The notes under the pieces were generated by a model. That model saw only the letters and a list, made by a program, of their open reading frames with translations. It was not told the origin of the DNA and ran no database searches. This document shows positions 1-11,682 of a stretch of 64,000 bases of DNA, piece by piece. Made by a program: the position numbers and the translations under genes. The DNA comes from Mucor racemosus (Eukaryota; Mucoromycota; Mucoromycetes; Mucorales; Mucoraceae): the NCBI GenBank assembly GCA_027405735.1, contig JAPEHQ010000002.1:3712177-3776176 (forward strand), read 5' to 3'. Numbering within the stretch: position 1 is the stretch's first letter; every line of letters begins with the position of its first letter.

Positions 1-1485
1 GTTGTAAAAGATAAGCAGTTACATTTCATAGTCTTTATATAGTCGCCTTTTTTTTAAATAAAGCAATGAAAAAAGTACATTCACTTTTTGAAGTACTTCT
101 AGTTTTGTTTTGCTACAAGCTGTAGTTCGTGAACCATTGATACAATATCTTGAAACGTTACACTCCATGAGTTAAAATGGATTTTGCATTTTTTTTTTTG
201 TAATTACTGGCTTGAGCATAGTTTTCCATCCTTAAAATCGGAGCACACTCTCTTTTTTATAACTAATTTAATACTAAACGCTTTTCAGGATGTACCTTAT
301 ACATTGCAAAACAGATATGAATTGATTGCATTATGCTATCTATTCCTAAATTTATTCTATACCTTGCAAAAGACTCCAAAACACGTGAAATTCACCGCTT
401 TTTCCTTGAAAACTAAGTCTCACGTTATATCCCTGCTCTACTTTTTTTCCCACTAAATAACACCAAGAAAACATTATATGCCAATGTACCTGAGATGCTC
501 AACTTTAATTCAAAAACAAGTATCCGGAAACATCCTATTTTCTGCAGTCAGTATAAATTTTTTAGTGCTAATGTTTCAGATTTTTACACATATTTCACTG
601 CTAAAAATTAAAAACTTTGAGACTCCATATCTCTACGGAAAATCAAGCTATTATACTAACACTTTCTAATAATGAAACTTACTTTTTTTGATGCGCTCCA
701 TGACATGTTTTAGTATGAAAAAATTCTGAGCAATTTCATTTTTTTTCTTTTTTTTTTTTTTTGACTTTTTTGTAGTAGATTTCAAATATTCGTTAAATTG
801 AGCGGCATTTTTCTATATATTTATGTCATCAATCTTGTTGAGCTCTCTTGGATCCAGTTTAATTTTTTTCAAAATATTGATTTTTCGTGGAGATATCCCC
901 AAAAATGCGTACAAAGAAATATCTTCAATTCCAGCTTTATTGTTTCCCCTGTATACCCTTATCCCAAATTTTGAATTTGAAAATGTTTTTGACAAAAGTC
1001 TCGTTTTTTTTATGAAAAATGCAGCTAAAATGTTCAGTAATGGCTCGATCGACAGATAATGTTTTTGGGCATTATTTCCATTATTTATATTTAAAAAGTA
1101 TCTATAAAAAGTAATGCTTTTCTTCAAAAACCCTTCAAAATTTTAATTACATTTTATCCAAAATTTAATGTGAAATATTTTCCTAAATTTTATTTAGATG
1201 AATGCAGAGTACAAAACTGTACAAAGATTATTTAATATGCTAGATCAACTTACTTTGTAGTTCCTAAGCTATAGGACAAATTTGGTTTTTTGAATCATTT
1301 TTTGATCATTGTTTCAAATCAATTTTGAAACCCAATTATTATAGTTTTAAGCTGTGATATGAACTATTATTTTGATTATGTCGAAGAAAAATTAATATTT
1401 TTCGCTGTAACAAAGAATGTAGGGTAGCTTGGAGTTGGATCTACGGTATCTTGTGAATGCAAAATTGATACCTCAATTTAAGTAC
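1..1485 (+). repeat. Left arm of long inverted repeat (window-truncated)
   Basis: This arm is the reverse complement of 6800-8283. The two match base for base as far as I could follow, apart from one extra base in the left arm (near 1449). Position 1 pairs with 8283, so the arm continues beyond the left edge of the window. It ends at 1485, where a TA-targeting MITE begins. Long terminal inverted repeats of this kind occur in foldback or Mutator-like DNA elements, but no transposase is visible, so the superfamily is unassigned. Diverged relatives lie near 15.05, 27.6, 36.5 and 52.1 kb. Confidence 0.93.
813..1127 (-). other. 104-codon open frame inside the left inverted-repeat arm
   Basis: An open frame of 104 codons, identical to the one at 7157-7471 in the other arm. 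It has a lysine-rich end with motifs such as PRKINILKK and DPRELNKIDD. Decayed relatives are recognisable at 28128-28330 (SPRELNEIDG), around 37320-37580 and at 52140-52250, so this is a conserved piece of the repeat family and probably a fragment of a longer lost protein. Downstream of its stop the same frame continues into a lysine-rich tail. I do not recognise a domain, and it should not be counted as a host gene. Confidence 0.5.
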
Positions 1486-1585
1486 AGTCGTGATTCGATT
1501 TAGTGGAATTGTTGGGAAGCTGAAAGTGTCCACTAAATTAAATCTTTCACTAAATCAAATGAATTATATTCGGTAATATTGGATC
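1486..1585 (+). mobile_element. 5' fragment of TA-targeting MITE
   Basis: It begins with CAGTCGTGATTCGATTTAGT directly after a TA and matches the first 100 bases or so of the complete copies at 4698 and 16601, then breaks off in the shared ATATTGGATCAAA segment. The left inverted-repeat arm stops exactly at this TA, so the insertion and a later deletion define the inner edge of the arm. Confidence 0.7.
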
Positions 1586-1589
1586 AAAT

Positions 1590-4480
1590 AGAGCAATACA
1601 TGCAAGAACCAATATATTTACGATTATCATCATCTGTAAATATGTTTATAGCTATAATGTTTACAGCAACAATGGTTTTTGCTCGAGCATAAACTTAAAT
1701 AACACTTACTGCTTAAATTTATATGCAAGCCAAATATGAGATTATATTATATTATATGTTACTTTATCACAAATAAAACTTAAACAAATTAACCTTCTTT
1801 AAACTTGCTATTTTAGTTTACGATTGTCAGCGGTAAAAAGATTTGTTTTCAAGTATACAGTAGCTACGATCAAAACTATGGTTATTAGAAAAGACATAAA
1901 ATTATTCTTTTTTTTTTGTTTCTATATCATTTGAAATTTTATCGTTTTTCTGGAACATTTCATCATGGGTTTGTAGTCAGTTCTAGCTTTTTATTGAGTA
2001 GATATAAATATCATTGCCTTCGATTTGATCTGGTAATCAAGAAATACGTCTAACAATACAGTAGTAAATAATGATATTTGATTTTAAAATGTGGTTAAAC
2101 GAAAGTATCAGTCTCTAATATAACGACCGCTACCTATATTAAAAACATTAGTCCCTTATGTTAGAATACGTATTCAGATACAAAAAAAGAATACCAGCTT
2201 GATAGTCTGATATGCGTTATCAAACGGTGAATACATCCTTGGAATATGAAAGCAAAAAGGGAGAAACAACACACATAGAAAAAGATTTTCAAGGCTTTAC
2301 ATTATTTAGTAGTGCTATTAAAACCCTGATAAATTACTCATTTCAGACAATATAAAAGCAGCATTACAGCGCATCAACCATAAATTAAATAAAATAGGCA
2401 ATATATGTTATCAAAGAAACATACATTTTTCTACCAGAAAACCCCCGTTGTCTATCATATAATACATTCATAAAAAAATTACAAAAGCCAGCCCGCAGAG
2501 CAACGCCGTAATTGAGCAAATCAAGATTGAACGGCTGCAAAATCTCTTTTATTATGGTATATCTAATTTTTAAATAAAAAAAGCGTTTTTTTTTTAACTG
2601 TTCTTATGTTTAACCATGCATGGTCTGAAAATTCAGACTTTGTAGCGGACATTTTCGGGGCTCATTTTACCCTTACCAACACTCATGGTTTTGATCAAAA
2701 AATAGAAAAATCAAATTTTGATACCAAAATAAACGTTTAAATATACTACATTGTGAGAAAAAATTGTAGCCATGACTAATACATATTTTATAAAAACTTA
2801 ATATTAAATGTTCAGTAATGAAATTTTGTACTTTTGTCCAAAAAACGGATTTTTGTTTAAAGGATTTTCATTTGATATTTTGCAATAAAAAGGTTTGTTA
2901 TTTTTTATTCAGCAGATAGAGCGCTAAATTTTGCATATGTGTATATTTTTTGTTTTTGTAATTGGTAGTATAATTAACTCTAGATTTGCAAAATAAGAAA
3001 AAAAAATTAAAAAATGTCAAAATTGATGATCTGGACAAGAATAATTTTTGAAATTAATATTCCGTCTATAAGCCTAGTAAATCTTAAAAATAAGAGATTT
3101 TATAATACTTGAGAACTTTTTCAAGAATTTACGATGCTGTACCCACTTGATTCAAGCCTATTACTGCAAACATTTATACATGTTAATACTGTGTGATACT
3201 TTATTTGATGATAATATAGTCTTATTTTATAATTATTGCGTTAGAGGTGATTTACATTGAGTTTTAGTCTTACCTCTCTAGTATTATAAATATCAACATG
3301 GCTATCACTAGAACCTATTGCCGTCTTTTTACCCTTTTTGTTCCAAGCCAATTTATTCTATGCTTTACCAGAACCAACTTAGGTAGTATTTATGAATGGT
3401 TCCTCGGTATTTGCATTCAAATTCCATAAATTAAATTGACTGATTCCATCTACTACAGTGGTATCAAAAAACGTATCATCAGCCTGCTTTATGATAAATG
3501 TCGATCTAAAATCAGAAACATCCCATTGTTATTGTTATTGTTATAAGATATAAAAAGCTTGATGTTTAATAATACAGTAATTAAATAAAAAAGAAGATGA
3601 TAATAATAATAACATATGGTGAGTATTTAACATCTAAGTAAGTTTGATGAAGTATGCTTTTTTTAACCCCCTTTAAAAATCCTGAGACAAACACAACATC
3701 TTGGTTCTGTAATTTCTATCCATCAAAATGTTGCAATTTCTAGTACACAATGAATGCACCTTTTGTAAATTTTGACTTCCTATGTACATTGGGTATCAGT
3801 TTTTTACCAGTTGTATTTTCTCTGATTCAATAATATTCAGTCATATTGAACGATGGTTTGTAACATTGCCAAAAAAAAAGAATAAATGCTTCAAGAATTT
3901 TCTGCCTATCAAATCACGCAATTTAGTGGCAATGATTGCACTTAACTATGCTTTTTAAACCTATTGATGTTAATCAGAATAATCACTAATTTCATTCAAA
4001 AGTACGCTTTGCTTTATACATTTATATTCATACATTCTGAGAGTTATATGTAGATAACGATTATTTCTAATACAAATAAAATAAAGACTACAAGCGATTA
4101 TATTACGGAGAACATAGGGTCTTTATTATTAAGTTAAAAAAGGAAGCCAGGAGCCATCAGGTCCTGGATTCTAAAAGTATTTATACCATTTCAATTCCAT
4201 TTGGATGTCAGGTTCAATATGGGATCTAAATGAGATTTAACATATATATAAATAATAGGCAAAAACCTACACATTCAATAGATGACATTGCATTTATTAT
4301 TATCCGTTATATCAACCAACCAGCATCTTGATTCAATACATTTGTCAATTAAATGCCTAAACTACACTTGAGCCATCAGGTATCGCCACAAAAACATCTT
4401 GTACAGGTTGATGAAGCATCACAATTCGGATCATTTTTTTGTGTTTGTTTTACCAAAACTAATAAGAATTAGACAAGAGT
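1590..4480 (-). mobile_element. Degenerate family M element carrying a dynein-like fragment
   Basis: Read on the minus strand, this stretch matches 29960-32020 and 33200-35495. Shared landmarks are the TTAGCGGACATTTT segment (near 2640 here, 17450 in another copy), the WD-repeat fragment at 3274-3539 and the ATTGAACGATGGTTTG segment near 3845. No transposase frame is visible. It fills most of the space between the long inverted-repeat arms together with an LTR and MITEs. Family ends are not resolved, so the limits are approximate. Confidence 0.6.
3274..3539 (-). pseudogene. Dynein intermediate chain WD-repeat fragment, copy 1
   Basis: The minus-strand translation contains QFNLWNLNANTEEP and, 25 codons on, GKKTAIGSSDSHVDIYN, followed by a GT donor. 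In the known cytoplasmic dynein intermediate chain family, the last WD repeats contain LDLWNLNNDTEVP followed by a GREIAVGDSEGQIVIYD-like stretch, which this parallels in order and spacing. Two in-frame stops (TAA after INTT, TAG after GKA) break the frame, and both recur in the copy at 30708. The upstream acceptor is damaged (ATAAC instead of ATAGC). It is a passenger exon in a repeat, not a gene. Confidence 0.6.
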
Positions 4481-4597
4481 AAAAGGTGAGGTTTCATTCA
4501 ATATAGAGAATGAGGTTATATATAGAGGAGATTATCAGGTGATACAATAGCTATTAACGGTATAACAATAACATTAGTCTGATACTGATAATACGAC

Positions 4598-5466
4598 TGA
4601 TGTGAACTACTGACTGGCAGTCTTTCATACATCAAAGTCCATTAATAATTAATAACATAAATTTAGTTTGCAAACCAAGATAATGAAATATACACTACAG
4701 TCGTGATTCGATTTAGTGGAATCGTTGGGATGCAGAAAAGTGTCCACTAAATCGAATTTTCCACTAAATCGAATAAATCATTTTCCGTAATATTGGATCA
4801 AAAAATGAGAATAAAAAGGCGTTACTAGTTTATAGTATTACATGATATTGTTAATAAAGGCTTTTCATATTCGAGCAACTGAATTAAACAGTGGATAATA
4901 AGAAATTTAATAAAAAACTGAGGTAAATTAGGCACGTGATTTGGTTATTCTCCATATTTCTTCTAATTTCATGGCTACCAGATCAAGCTATTACCGGCTA
5001 AATACAGTTTTATCCAATAGTATTTATATTTTACTAATATAGTGGACTGGTAGAAACGAAATTGTCCACTATCCACTGAATCGATTCAGTGGATTTAGGC
5101 AGTAAAATTATGAAAAAAAAACGGGAGATTTCAAACTGTCCATTAAATTAAAAATCCGTTATTCATGAGTCCACTAAATCGAATCACGAATAGAAACTTG
5201 ACTATAACTTGAAAATTACAAACAACAATTATAGATTATTGTATTACCTGAATTAATAATTGCTGGTTCCTTTTCCCATCAGCTTTAAAACCAAGAAGAT
5301 CAAATTATTGTCTTAGTAATTTGAATTAGACATTTAATATAAATACCACAATGGTCCATCGAGTAGATAAATCGTCGTTAGTTTACTTTATATATCTTAA
5401 ATAAACTTAGAAGTCTTATAATTGTACTTTTCATCGCTTTTTTTATATAATTACGTTTTTGTAGCA
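4598..5466 (+). mobile_element. Solo LTR, family B, with nested MITE
   Basis: It starts TGATGTGAAC, ends TTTTGTAGCA (TG...CA) and is flanked by a perfect 5-bp duplication ACGAC at 4593-4597 and 5467-5471. Without the MITE at 4698-5190 the LTR is about 375 bp. It has a TATA-like AATATAAATACC and a downstream AATAAACTTAG polyadenylation-like site, as expected of an LTR. Relatives lie at 18229-18585 (minus) and 36115-36480 (plus). No internal gag-pol is present, which fits LTR-LTR recombination. Confidence 0.85.
4698..5190 (+). mobile_element. TA-targeting MITE (Tc1/mariner- or pogo-like), complete copy
   Basis: Terminal inverted repeats CAGTCGTGATTCGATTTAG and, at the far end, CTAAATCGAATCACGA, with TA on both sides (4696-4697 and 5191-5192). 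The family B LTR at 36115 shows the unoccupied sequence GAAATATAGAAACTT where this element sits. Length is about 493 bp with no coding capacity. The TA target suggests mobilisation by a Tc1/mariner or pogo-type transposase, which is an inference from the family rule. Confidence 0.82.
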
Positions 5467-5471
5467 ACGAC

Positions 5472-6272
5472 TACCGTAGCTCTATATCTAAATTCTAATA
5501 TAACAATAATCTTGCCAAAATATTACATTTTTTATTAACAACACATTTAGAGGATGTATTTATTATATGCTTTGTATTATAACTATAACCAAAAATTACT
5601 TTCGAAGGACTTGACGTCAATTAACGAGAACGCACGTAAACCAATGTAGAAGCATGTTGCTGATTAACTATCACACCAAATATGAACCAAGATCTTGGAT
5701 GGGCGACCTAAGATATAATATTGACAAAATAATCAAAATTTGCCGAGATAGAGCATTTACTGTCGGTTTTTTACTGTGGAATAGGTAGAGATATTCACGG
5801 AAAAAAAGTATAAAAAATAATAGGAATTCGACTAGATAATGTTAGGCTTTTATTATCAAGTAGAACTTAATTGACTCTTCTTTGAAAGGAAGATGTCCTT
5901 CTATTTATACACAATTTCTAGTCTATGTTATAAATCAATGAGAACAAATAGGAACATGCCATTTCCATAATCTACCCGATATCTTTAGGTCCTGATTTTA
6001 TCATGAATGAAATCAGGCCATATTGAATAATGGTGTATTTATGATTCAGGTCAATAATTATAATTTGCTAGGATCCACATCTCGGTTATAAGATTACTTG
6101 CTGTATCAATCAGTCATGTCAAATCAAAGTGATTCCTGATTTATCCCAGCAGTAATTCAATTTAGACACCAGATAAAATGGAGATCTAAATGGATGTAAT
6201 CCACATTTACGGTTGTAAAAGGTAGGTTTCAGATGGTTTTCAAATGAATGTTTGAATGTCATCGCCCAGTAT
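5472..6272 (+). other. Repeat-derived spacer between LTR-B and hAT element
   Basis: Parts (about 5690-5805 and 6220-6272) align with 36650-36780, the corresponding part of a diverged inverted-repeat-family copy. About 5805-6220 is absent there and may be another insertion whose ends I could not fix. No gene is seen. Confidence 0.4.
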
Positions 6273-6635
6273 TAGGATTTCACAAACAACGCATCGTATT
6301 ACGGTTAACCGAGTTTGACTGCTTTAACGGGCCGTTTTTTATGCAAACTCGAATGAGGGTATTCGAGTTTCTTCTTTTCTTTTTTTGTTAGCTAAGCTCG
6401 AAAACAGGATTGAAAAAATACTTCAACTTGTGAAACTGTCAAATATGCTATTATCAATTCATAATCCCATATTAACTTGACAATGTTGCTATTAACAGCC
6501 TCCTTAAGGCAAACCAATACTTGCTCCCACCCCGTTTTTTATCTGGGTTACAAAAGAACGGGCCGTTTTCCAACTCGAATCGAATGGCCGTTTCCGTTAA
6601 AACTCGATTCAAACTCGAATCGAAGCCCATTCCTA
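6273..6635 (+). mobile_element. Non-autonomous hAT element, 363 bp, copy 1
   Basis: Ends TAGGATTTCAC and GCCCATTCCTA (imperfect inverted repeat TAGGA), flanked by a perfect 8-bp duplication CCCAGTAT (6265-6272 and 6636-6643), the hAT signature. The unoccupied relative near 36772 reads CCCAATATTGAG. Sub-terminal AACTCGAATCGA and ACGGGCCGTTTT motifs recur inside it, as is common for hAT transposase-binding regions. It differs from copy 2 (16070-16432) at a single base by eye. It has no convincing coding region. Confidence 0.92.
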
Positions 6636-6799
6636 CCCAGTATGGAGTCGAGTTACATAAAATCTTCAACAAAGATGTTTCTTACCCCTATTGGACTATT
6701 GATATCTGCTCAAAAACAGAAGAGTTAATACCAGAATATAAGTGCATTACTGACCAAACGTTGACCAACGTTGACCTAAAATTGATTGCAAAAAATTGA

Positions 6800-8283
6800 G
6801 TACTTAAATTGAGGTATCAATTTTGCATTCACAAGATACGTAGATCCAACTCCAAGCTACCCTACATTCTTTGTTACAGCGAAAAATATTAATTTTTCTT
6901 CGACATAATCAAAATAATAGTTCATATCACAGCTTAAAACTATAATAATTGGGTTTCAAAATTGATTTGAAACAATGATCAAAAAATGATTCAAAAAACC
7001 AAATTTGTCCTATAGCTTAGGAACTACAAAGTAAGTTGATCTAGCATATTAAATAATCTTTGTACAGTTTTGTACTCTGCATTCATCTAAATAAAATTTA
7101 GGAAAATATTTCACATTAAATTTTGGATAAAATGTAATTAAAATTTTGAAGGGTTTTTGAAGAAAAGCATTACTTTTTATAGATACTTTTTAAATATAAA
7201 TAATGGAAATAATGCCCAAAAACATTATCTGTCGATCGAGCCATTACTGAACATTTTAGCTGCATTTTTCATAAAAAAAACGAGACTTTTGTCAAAAACA
7301 TTTTCAAATTCAAAATTTGGGATAAGGGTATACAGGGGAAACAATAAAGCTGGAATTGAAGATATTTCTTTGTACGCATTTTTGGGGATATCTCCACGAA
7401 AAATCAATATTTTGAAAAAAATTAAACTGGATCCAAGAGAGCTCAACAAGATTGATGACATAAATATATAGAAAAATGCCGCTCAATTTAACGAATATTT
7501 GAAATCTACTACAAAAAAGTCAAAAAAAAAAAAAAAGAAAAAAAATGAAATTGCTCAGAATTTTTTCATACTAAAACATGTCATGGAGCGCATCAAAAAA
7601 AGTAAGTTTCATTATTAGAAAGTGTTAGTATAATAGCTTGATTTTCCGTAGAGATATGGAGTCTCAAAGTTTTTAATTTTTAGCAGTGAAATATGTGTAA
7701 AAATCTGAAACATTAGCACTAAAAAATTTATACTGACTGCAGAAAATAGGATGTTTCCGGATACTTGTTTTTGAATTAAAGTTGAGCATCTCAGGTACAT
7801 TGGCATATAATGTTTTCTTGGTGTTATTTAGTGGGAAAAAAAGTAGAGCAGGGATATAACGTGAGACTTAGTTTTCAAGGAAAAAGCGGTGAATTTCACG
7901 TGTTTTGGAGTCTTTTGCAAGGTATAGAATAAATTTAGGAATAGATAGCATAATGCAATCAATTCATATCTGTTTTGCAATGTATAAGGTACATCCTGAA
8001 AAGCGTTTAGTATTAAATTAGTTATAAAAAAGAGAGTGTGCTCCGATTTTAAGGATGGAAAACTATGCTCAAGCCAGTAATTACAAAAAAAAAAATGCAA
8101 AATCCATTTTAACTCATGGAGTGTAACGTTTCAAGATATTGTATCAATGGTTCACGAACTACAGCTTGTAGCAAAACAAAACTAGAAGTACTTCAAAAAG
8201 TGAATGTACTTTTTTCATTGCTTTATTTAAAAAAAAGGCGACTATATAAAGACTATGAAATGTAACTGCTTATCTTTTACAAC
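6800..8283 (-). repeat. Right arm of long inverted repeat
   Basis: Reverse complement of 1-1485 with one base missing. The first 160 bases outside its inner end (6640-6799) have a relative at 36785-36930 that runs uninterrupted into the arm sequence, so the arm and its flank were once one contiguous element. The outer edge of the repeat cannot be placed because the partner arm runs off the window. Confidence 0.93.
7157..7471 (+). other. 104-codon open frame inside the right inverted-repeat arm
   Basis: Identical to the frame at 813-1127 on the other strand. The absence of any difference between the two frames reflects the near-identity of the arms rather than a separate gene. See that entry for motifs and relatives. 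Confidence 0.5.
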
Positions 8284-9086
8284 TAATATAAACAATTATA
8301 ATAAAAAGCTAGGATTTATTATTTATTAAAAGATATCTATTTTCACAATATTCTTGTTGGAAAAACAAAATAGCTAATAGTAACCAGCATTAGATAAATG
8401 CGAGATTAATTCTATATATAAGGGTGCAATAACGTTTTATTCATAACAATTTTAAATATGAAAATTCATTTTTTGCATAAAAACGACGAAGTAAATATTC
8501 TCAGATGTAGAACCATCAGCTGTAGGATTTCGTTGGTAAAATAAAGGCAACAAAGAGGATATCTAGCCATCCCTGACCTAAAGATTCAGCAAAAAAAAAA
8601 ATTTATGCAAAATAGAGCTTACTGGAAAATTTATGACCAACAGCAGTATTTTGATGGGCAAATTAAGCTGTCGTAACAATAATAAAGTTTATTTACGAAG
8701 CAGCGCGAGTTTCAAATAAAGTAAATAAGGTATTATCATGAACCTAATATAACAATATTGCATAATTCAGTAAGAAAAAGAAAAGAAAAGAGAACGATCA
8801 TTAATAAAGTGTTATGTGTATGTTCTTTTGAGCGTTATTAAATTCTGTATATCGCAGTAATTGTTTTGCATGAATAATTATTTAAATGTTATTTCGTCTT
8901 TCCAAAAAAGGAATCTTTTCCTTGGAGTGTCAAAACAAATGACCGAAAACAATGCTTTATGATATCAGAGAGAGTGAAATTTTTTCATTAAGGGGGGGTA
9001 AACACTTGAATATAAATACTTGGGCTTTATAGATATTTTTTGTTTTTTTGCCTTCTCTCTATTTATACATACAGATCTATTGAAAA
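8284..9086 (+). other. Spacer upstream of the coiled-coil gene
   Basis: AT-rich sequence with no gene and no repeat that I can match elsewhere in the window. The promoter of the gene at 9087 must lie here. A TATATA-like or CCAAT element cannot be singled out with confidence. Confidence 0.4.
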
Positions 9087-9613
9087 ATGACTGTCAACAA
9101 ACGTCCATTACCACCTACACCTACCTCTACAAATGTAAAATATACAAATGTCAATGATGCTATCCAAATATTGCTTTTAGATACAAATATTGAAAACCTA
9201 TCCGAAAGAGAGAAACGATGGTATGCTGATTTAACAAATTGTCATAAAGCATTAGAACAAAAAGAGGTGTGTAAATTGCTTTTTTAATCAATATTTTAGA
9301 AACTTATTTGTAATTTAGTCTACAATTAATAATCTAAAAACTATTGTAATGGAATGGAAAAAGAAAGCCATTGACTATGAAAATGCATATAAAAGCATGA
9401 AAGAGAAACTAGAAGGTAACTTTATAGAGTTATTATCTAACTTTCTTATTAATGCAATATTCATGCATAGACCGTGAACAATTTTTAATAAAACAACACC
9501 AGGCAGAAATCGAAGCATTAAAAAAAGCACAAACTGATCAAGTGAATGAACATCTCGAACTGATTTTAGAATTAGAGAAAGAGAATCAAGGGCTGAAGAA
9601 TACTGATCAATGC

Positions 9614-9644
<31 letters not shown>

Positions 9645-10260
9645 TACCAAATTCTAACATTTTAAATGACATTTACAAGAGTAGTACAATGCAATTGTGT
9701 AACGAAGCTCAAGTAAGATTACATACAAAAGCAAGCAATGTGTGTTATTAATCATTACCTTGTTATAGATTGCAAATAAACTTGCCAATGATTCGGTAGT
9801 GTATAATAAAGACAATTCTGATCATTTAATACAAAGTATCAATGTAAGCATAAATAAATGATATAATAACAATAACAATTACTTATCAGTTTGAAATTAG
9901 GAAATGGTTCATGCAATGGAAGGAACACTTCATGGATTTAAAACCAAAAACCAATGTTATTATAATCAAGATGAAGCAATGACAATACCGCCTGCTTTGG
10001 TTTCTGATTCTTCATATTCATCTTCTGATGAATCTACAGATGAACCAAATCTATCACCACCACCATCATCACAACAACAGCAACAACAACAACAACAAAC
10101 TTCCAAGAAACGATCAATTCGCAATGACTTTTTGTTTCGCAGTAATAGTAAAAAAAGTCAAGATGAATCATATCAATCATCAAAACGAATGAATTCTTTA
10201 AATGAACCACATCGATTACAACGAAAACCTACAAGAACTACTTCTTTACTATCCTGTTGA
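9087..10260 (+). CDS. Hypothetical coiled-coil, glutamine- and serine-rich protein
   Basis: Five exons by splice signals and frame: 9087-9266, 9319-9415, 9471-9712, 9769-9843 and 9901-10260, giving about 317 residues. The start is an ATG after a pyrimidine-rich leader. The N-terminus is proline-rich (RPLPPTPTS). Residues of about 35-140 form a heptad-like, charged stretch (WYADLTNCHKALEQKE, EIEALKKAQ, ELEKENQGLK) that looks like a coiled coil. Two short polyglutamine runs follow, at about 9616-9640 and 10069-10095, then a serine- and proline-rich tail (SSDESTDEP) and a basic C-terminus. I recognise no family. The layout would suit a scaffold or vesicle-traffic adaptor, which is a guess. The convergent neighbour is the secreted-protein gene at 11683. 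Confidence 0.7.
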
Positions 10261-10289
10261 ATAAAAATGTACATATTGTAATAAATAAG

Positions 10290-10800
10290 CCACCAAGAAG
10301 ATGATTCAGGAACGGATTCTTGTTGAGCCACATGAGCCTCGTCCTAAACCACATTTGGGAGAAATTATGTTGCATTCTGATAAAATGCGAAAGCAGCATC
10401 TTTTTTCTTTTCAAACTAGTACGATGAAATATTCGTCTAGCCAATTCATTCTTTCAGAATGCTATTTTAAATTTGTTTTTCAATAATTAATATCAAAGAA
10501 GAAGGTAGAAGAGGACCCGAGTTGGTAATCAATATTAAAGCTCTATCTGCAGAAGCAAATGAAAGAACTACAGGTATACTTTCTTCTGGAGCATCTCTCA
10601 GCAACACTACCAATTCTCCAGGTGCTGATTATGTTTAATAAGCTGAAATAATAAGCGAACTAGAATCCGAACGTTCAATGTTTCAGCCATTTTTCGACAG
10701 TACAAAACTAAATGTAATTGAATAGCAAAGCTATAAAAACTATGACAACCTTCCCATGATTGATGATACGAATAACCCTCGATTTTATACAAGTCAGTCA
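10290..10800 (+). pseudogene. Broken coding remnant of unknown protein
   Basis: Codon-like sequence follows the previous gene. One frame from about 10479 reads EEGRRGPELVINIKALSAEA, then TTNSPGADYV, two adjacent TAA stops, AEIISELESERS, STKLNVIE, a TAG stop, and NYDNLPMIDDTNNPRFY. All three stops differ by one C-to-T change from glutamine codons. A second frame at 10301-10450 (QERILVEPHEPRPKPHLGE) also looks coding. I do not recognise the protein. It could be the lost 3' part of the upstream gene or a separate dead gene. Confidence 0.45.
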
Positions 10801-11682
10801 AGGCGTCTTTTATTTTTCTTTCTTTCTTATTTCCCTAATAAACTGTATTTTACACATCACATTTCTATATATTATAATCTTCGGTTGAAGCGCCATAAAC
10901 CACACTTGAAGTACAAAAAAGCTAGATTGTATTTCTCACCTCACAACGCGAACGCACCCATTGGTGTTGCGACTTCCGTATTCTCAATCATTATCTCGTT
11001 TTTTTTTTTTTTTTTTTTTTTTCAAAATAGTGAAAACACAGAACATTACATTATCAAAGGAGAATGTTATTTTTTCTTCGATCGTTCAATGGTCTAGATT
11101 TATAAGGAGATATCGTGGGCTATTTGACTAGATGTATTTTTATATGCAAATTCCATAGATAAACGTATGTTTTTGTAATCAGGAGCGCATCTATGTATGT
11201 TTTTTTTACAGGGCAATTTATCAGGAGATGTTGGAAGAGAAGGAGATTTATACATGCTATTATGTAGATTAATAGTTATATACTAACATCTTGTTTCTTC
11301 TTCTTTGTGGATTTAATAGAAATGTCTAATCTCTTATAATCAATGTTATTTAAATACGATTTTTAATTTTTATTTTTGCGTCAAGGGGAGAAAAAGGAAG
11401 ATGAGCTTTACTGTTTGAATGGTAAATAGATACATGGTGCATTACATGATAGTAATTTTTTTTTTGTCATTTTTATATATACATATATATATATACATAC
11501 AACTATCAGGGGTCATTCAATAATAATTAGAGGGGCATTGCATTAAACGCGATGAAAACCAAAATGAAGCAAAAAGTGTTTTGGTAAAATGATGAATTTA
11601 ATGGTATAATGTATATAAAAAACAAAAAAGAAAAAAGAAAAAAAAAAAGTTTATATAACTTACAATCTATCATCATGTCAAC
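10801..11682 (+). other. Spacer between convergent genes
   Basis: AT-rich, with a run of about 22 T at 11001-11022 and TATATA tracts near 11476-11496. It must contain the 3' ends of both flanking transcripts. No gene or known repeat is seen. Confidence 0.4.

Noticed and set aside
813..1127. 104-codon frame as a host gene
   Set aside because: It is duplicated in both repeat arms and recurs as decayed copies; it belongs to the mobile element.
6590..6632. tRNA-like GATTCAAACTCGAATC segment
   Set aside because: The B-box-like look comes from repeated CTCGAATC words of the hAT element; no acceptor stem or anticodon arm can be formed around it.
6477..6799. Open frames reading YLGYKRTGRFPTRIEWPF
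   Set aside because: They lie inside the 363-bp hAT element; the two copies diverge in frame right at the element end and no transposase motif is present.
9616..9640. Polyglutamine run as evidence of a transcription factor
   Set aside because: CAA runs are common in AT-rich fungal genes and no DNA-binding domain is seen.
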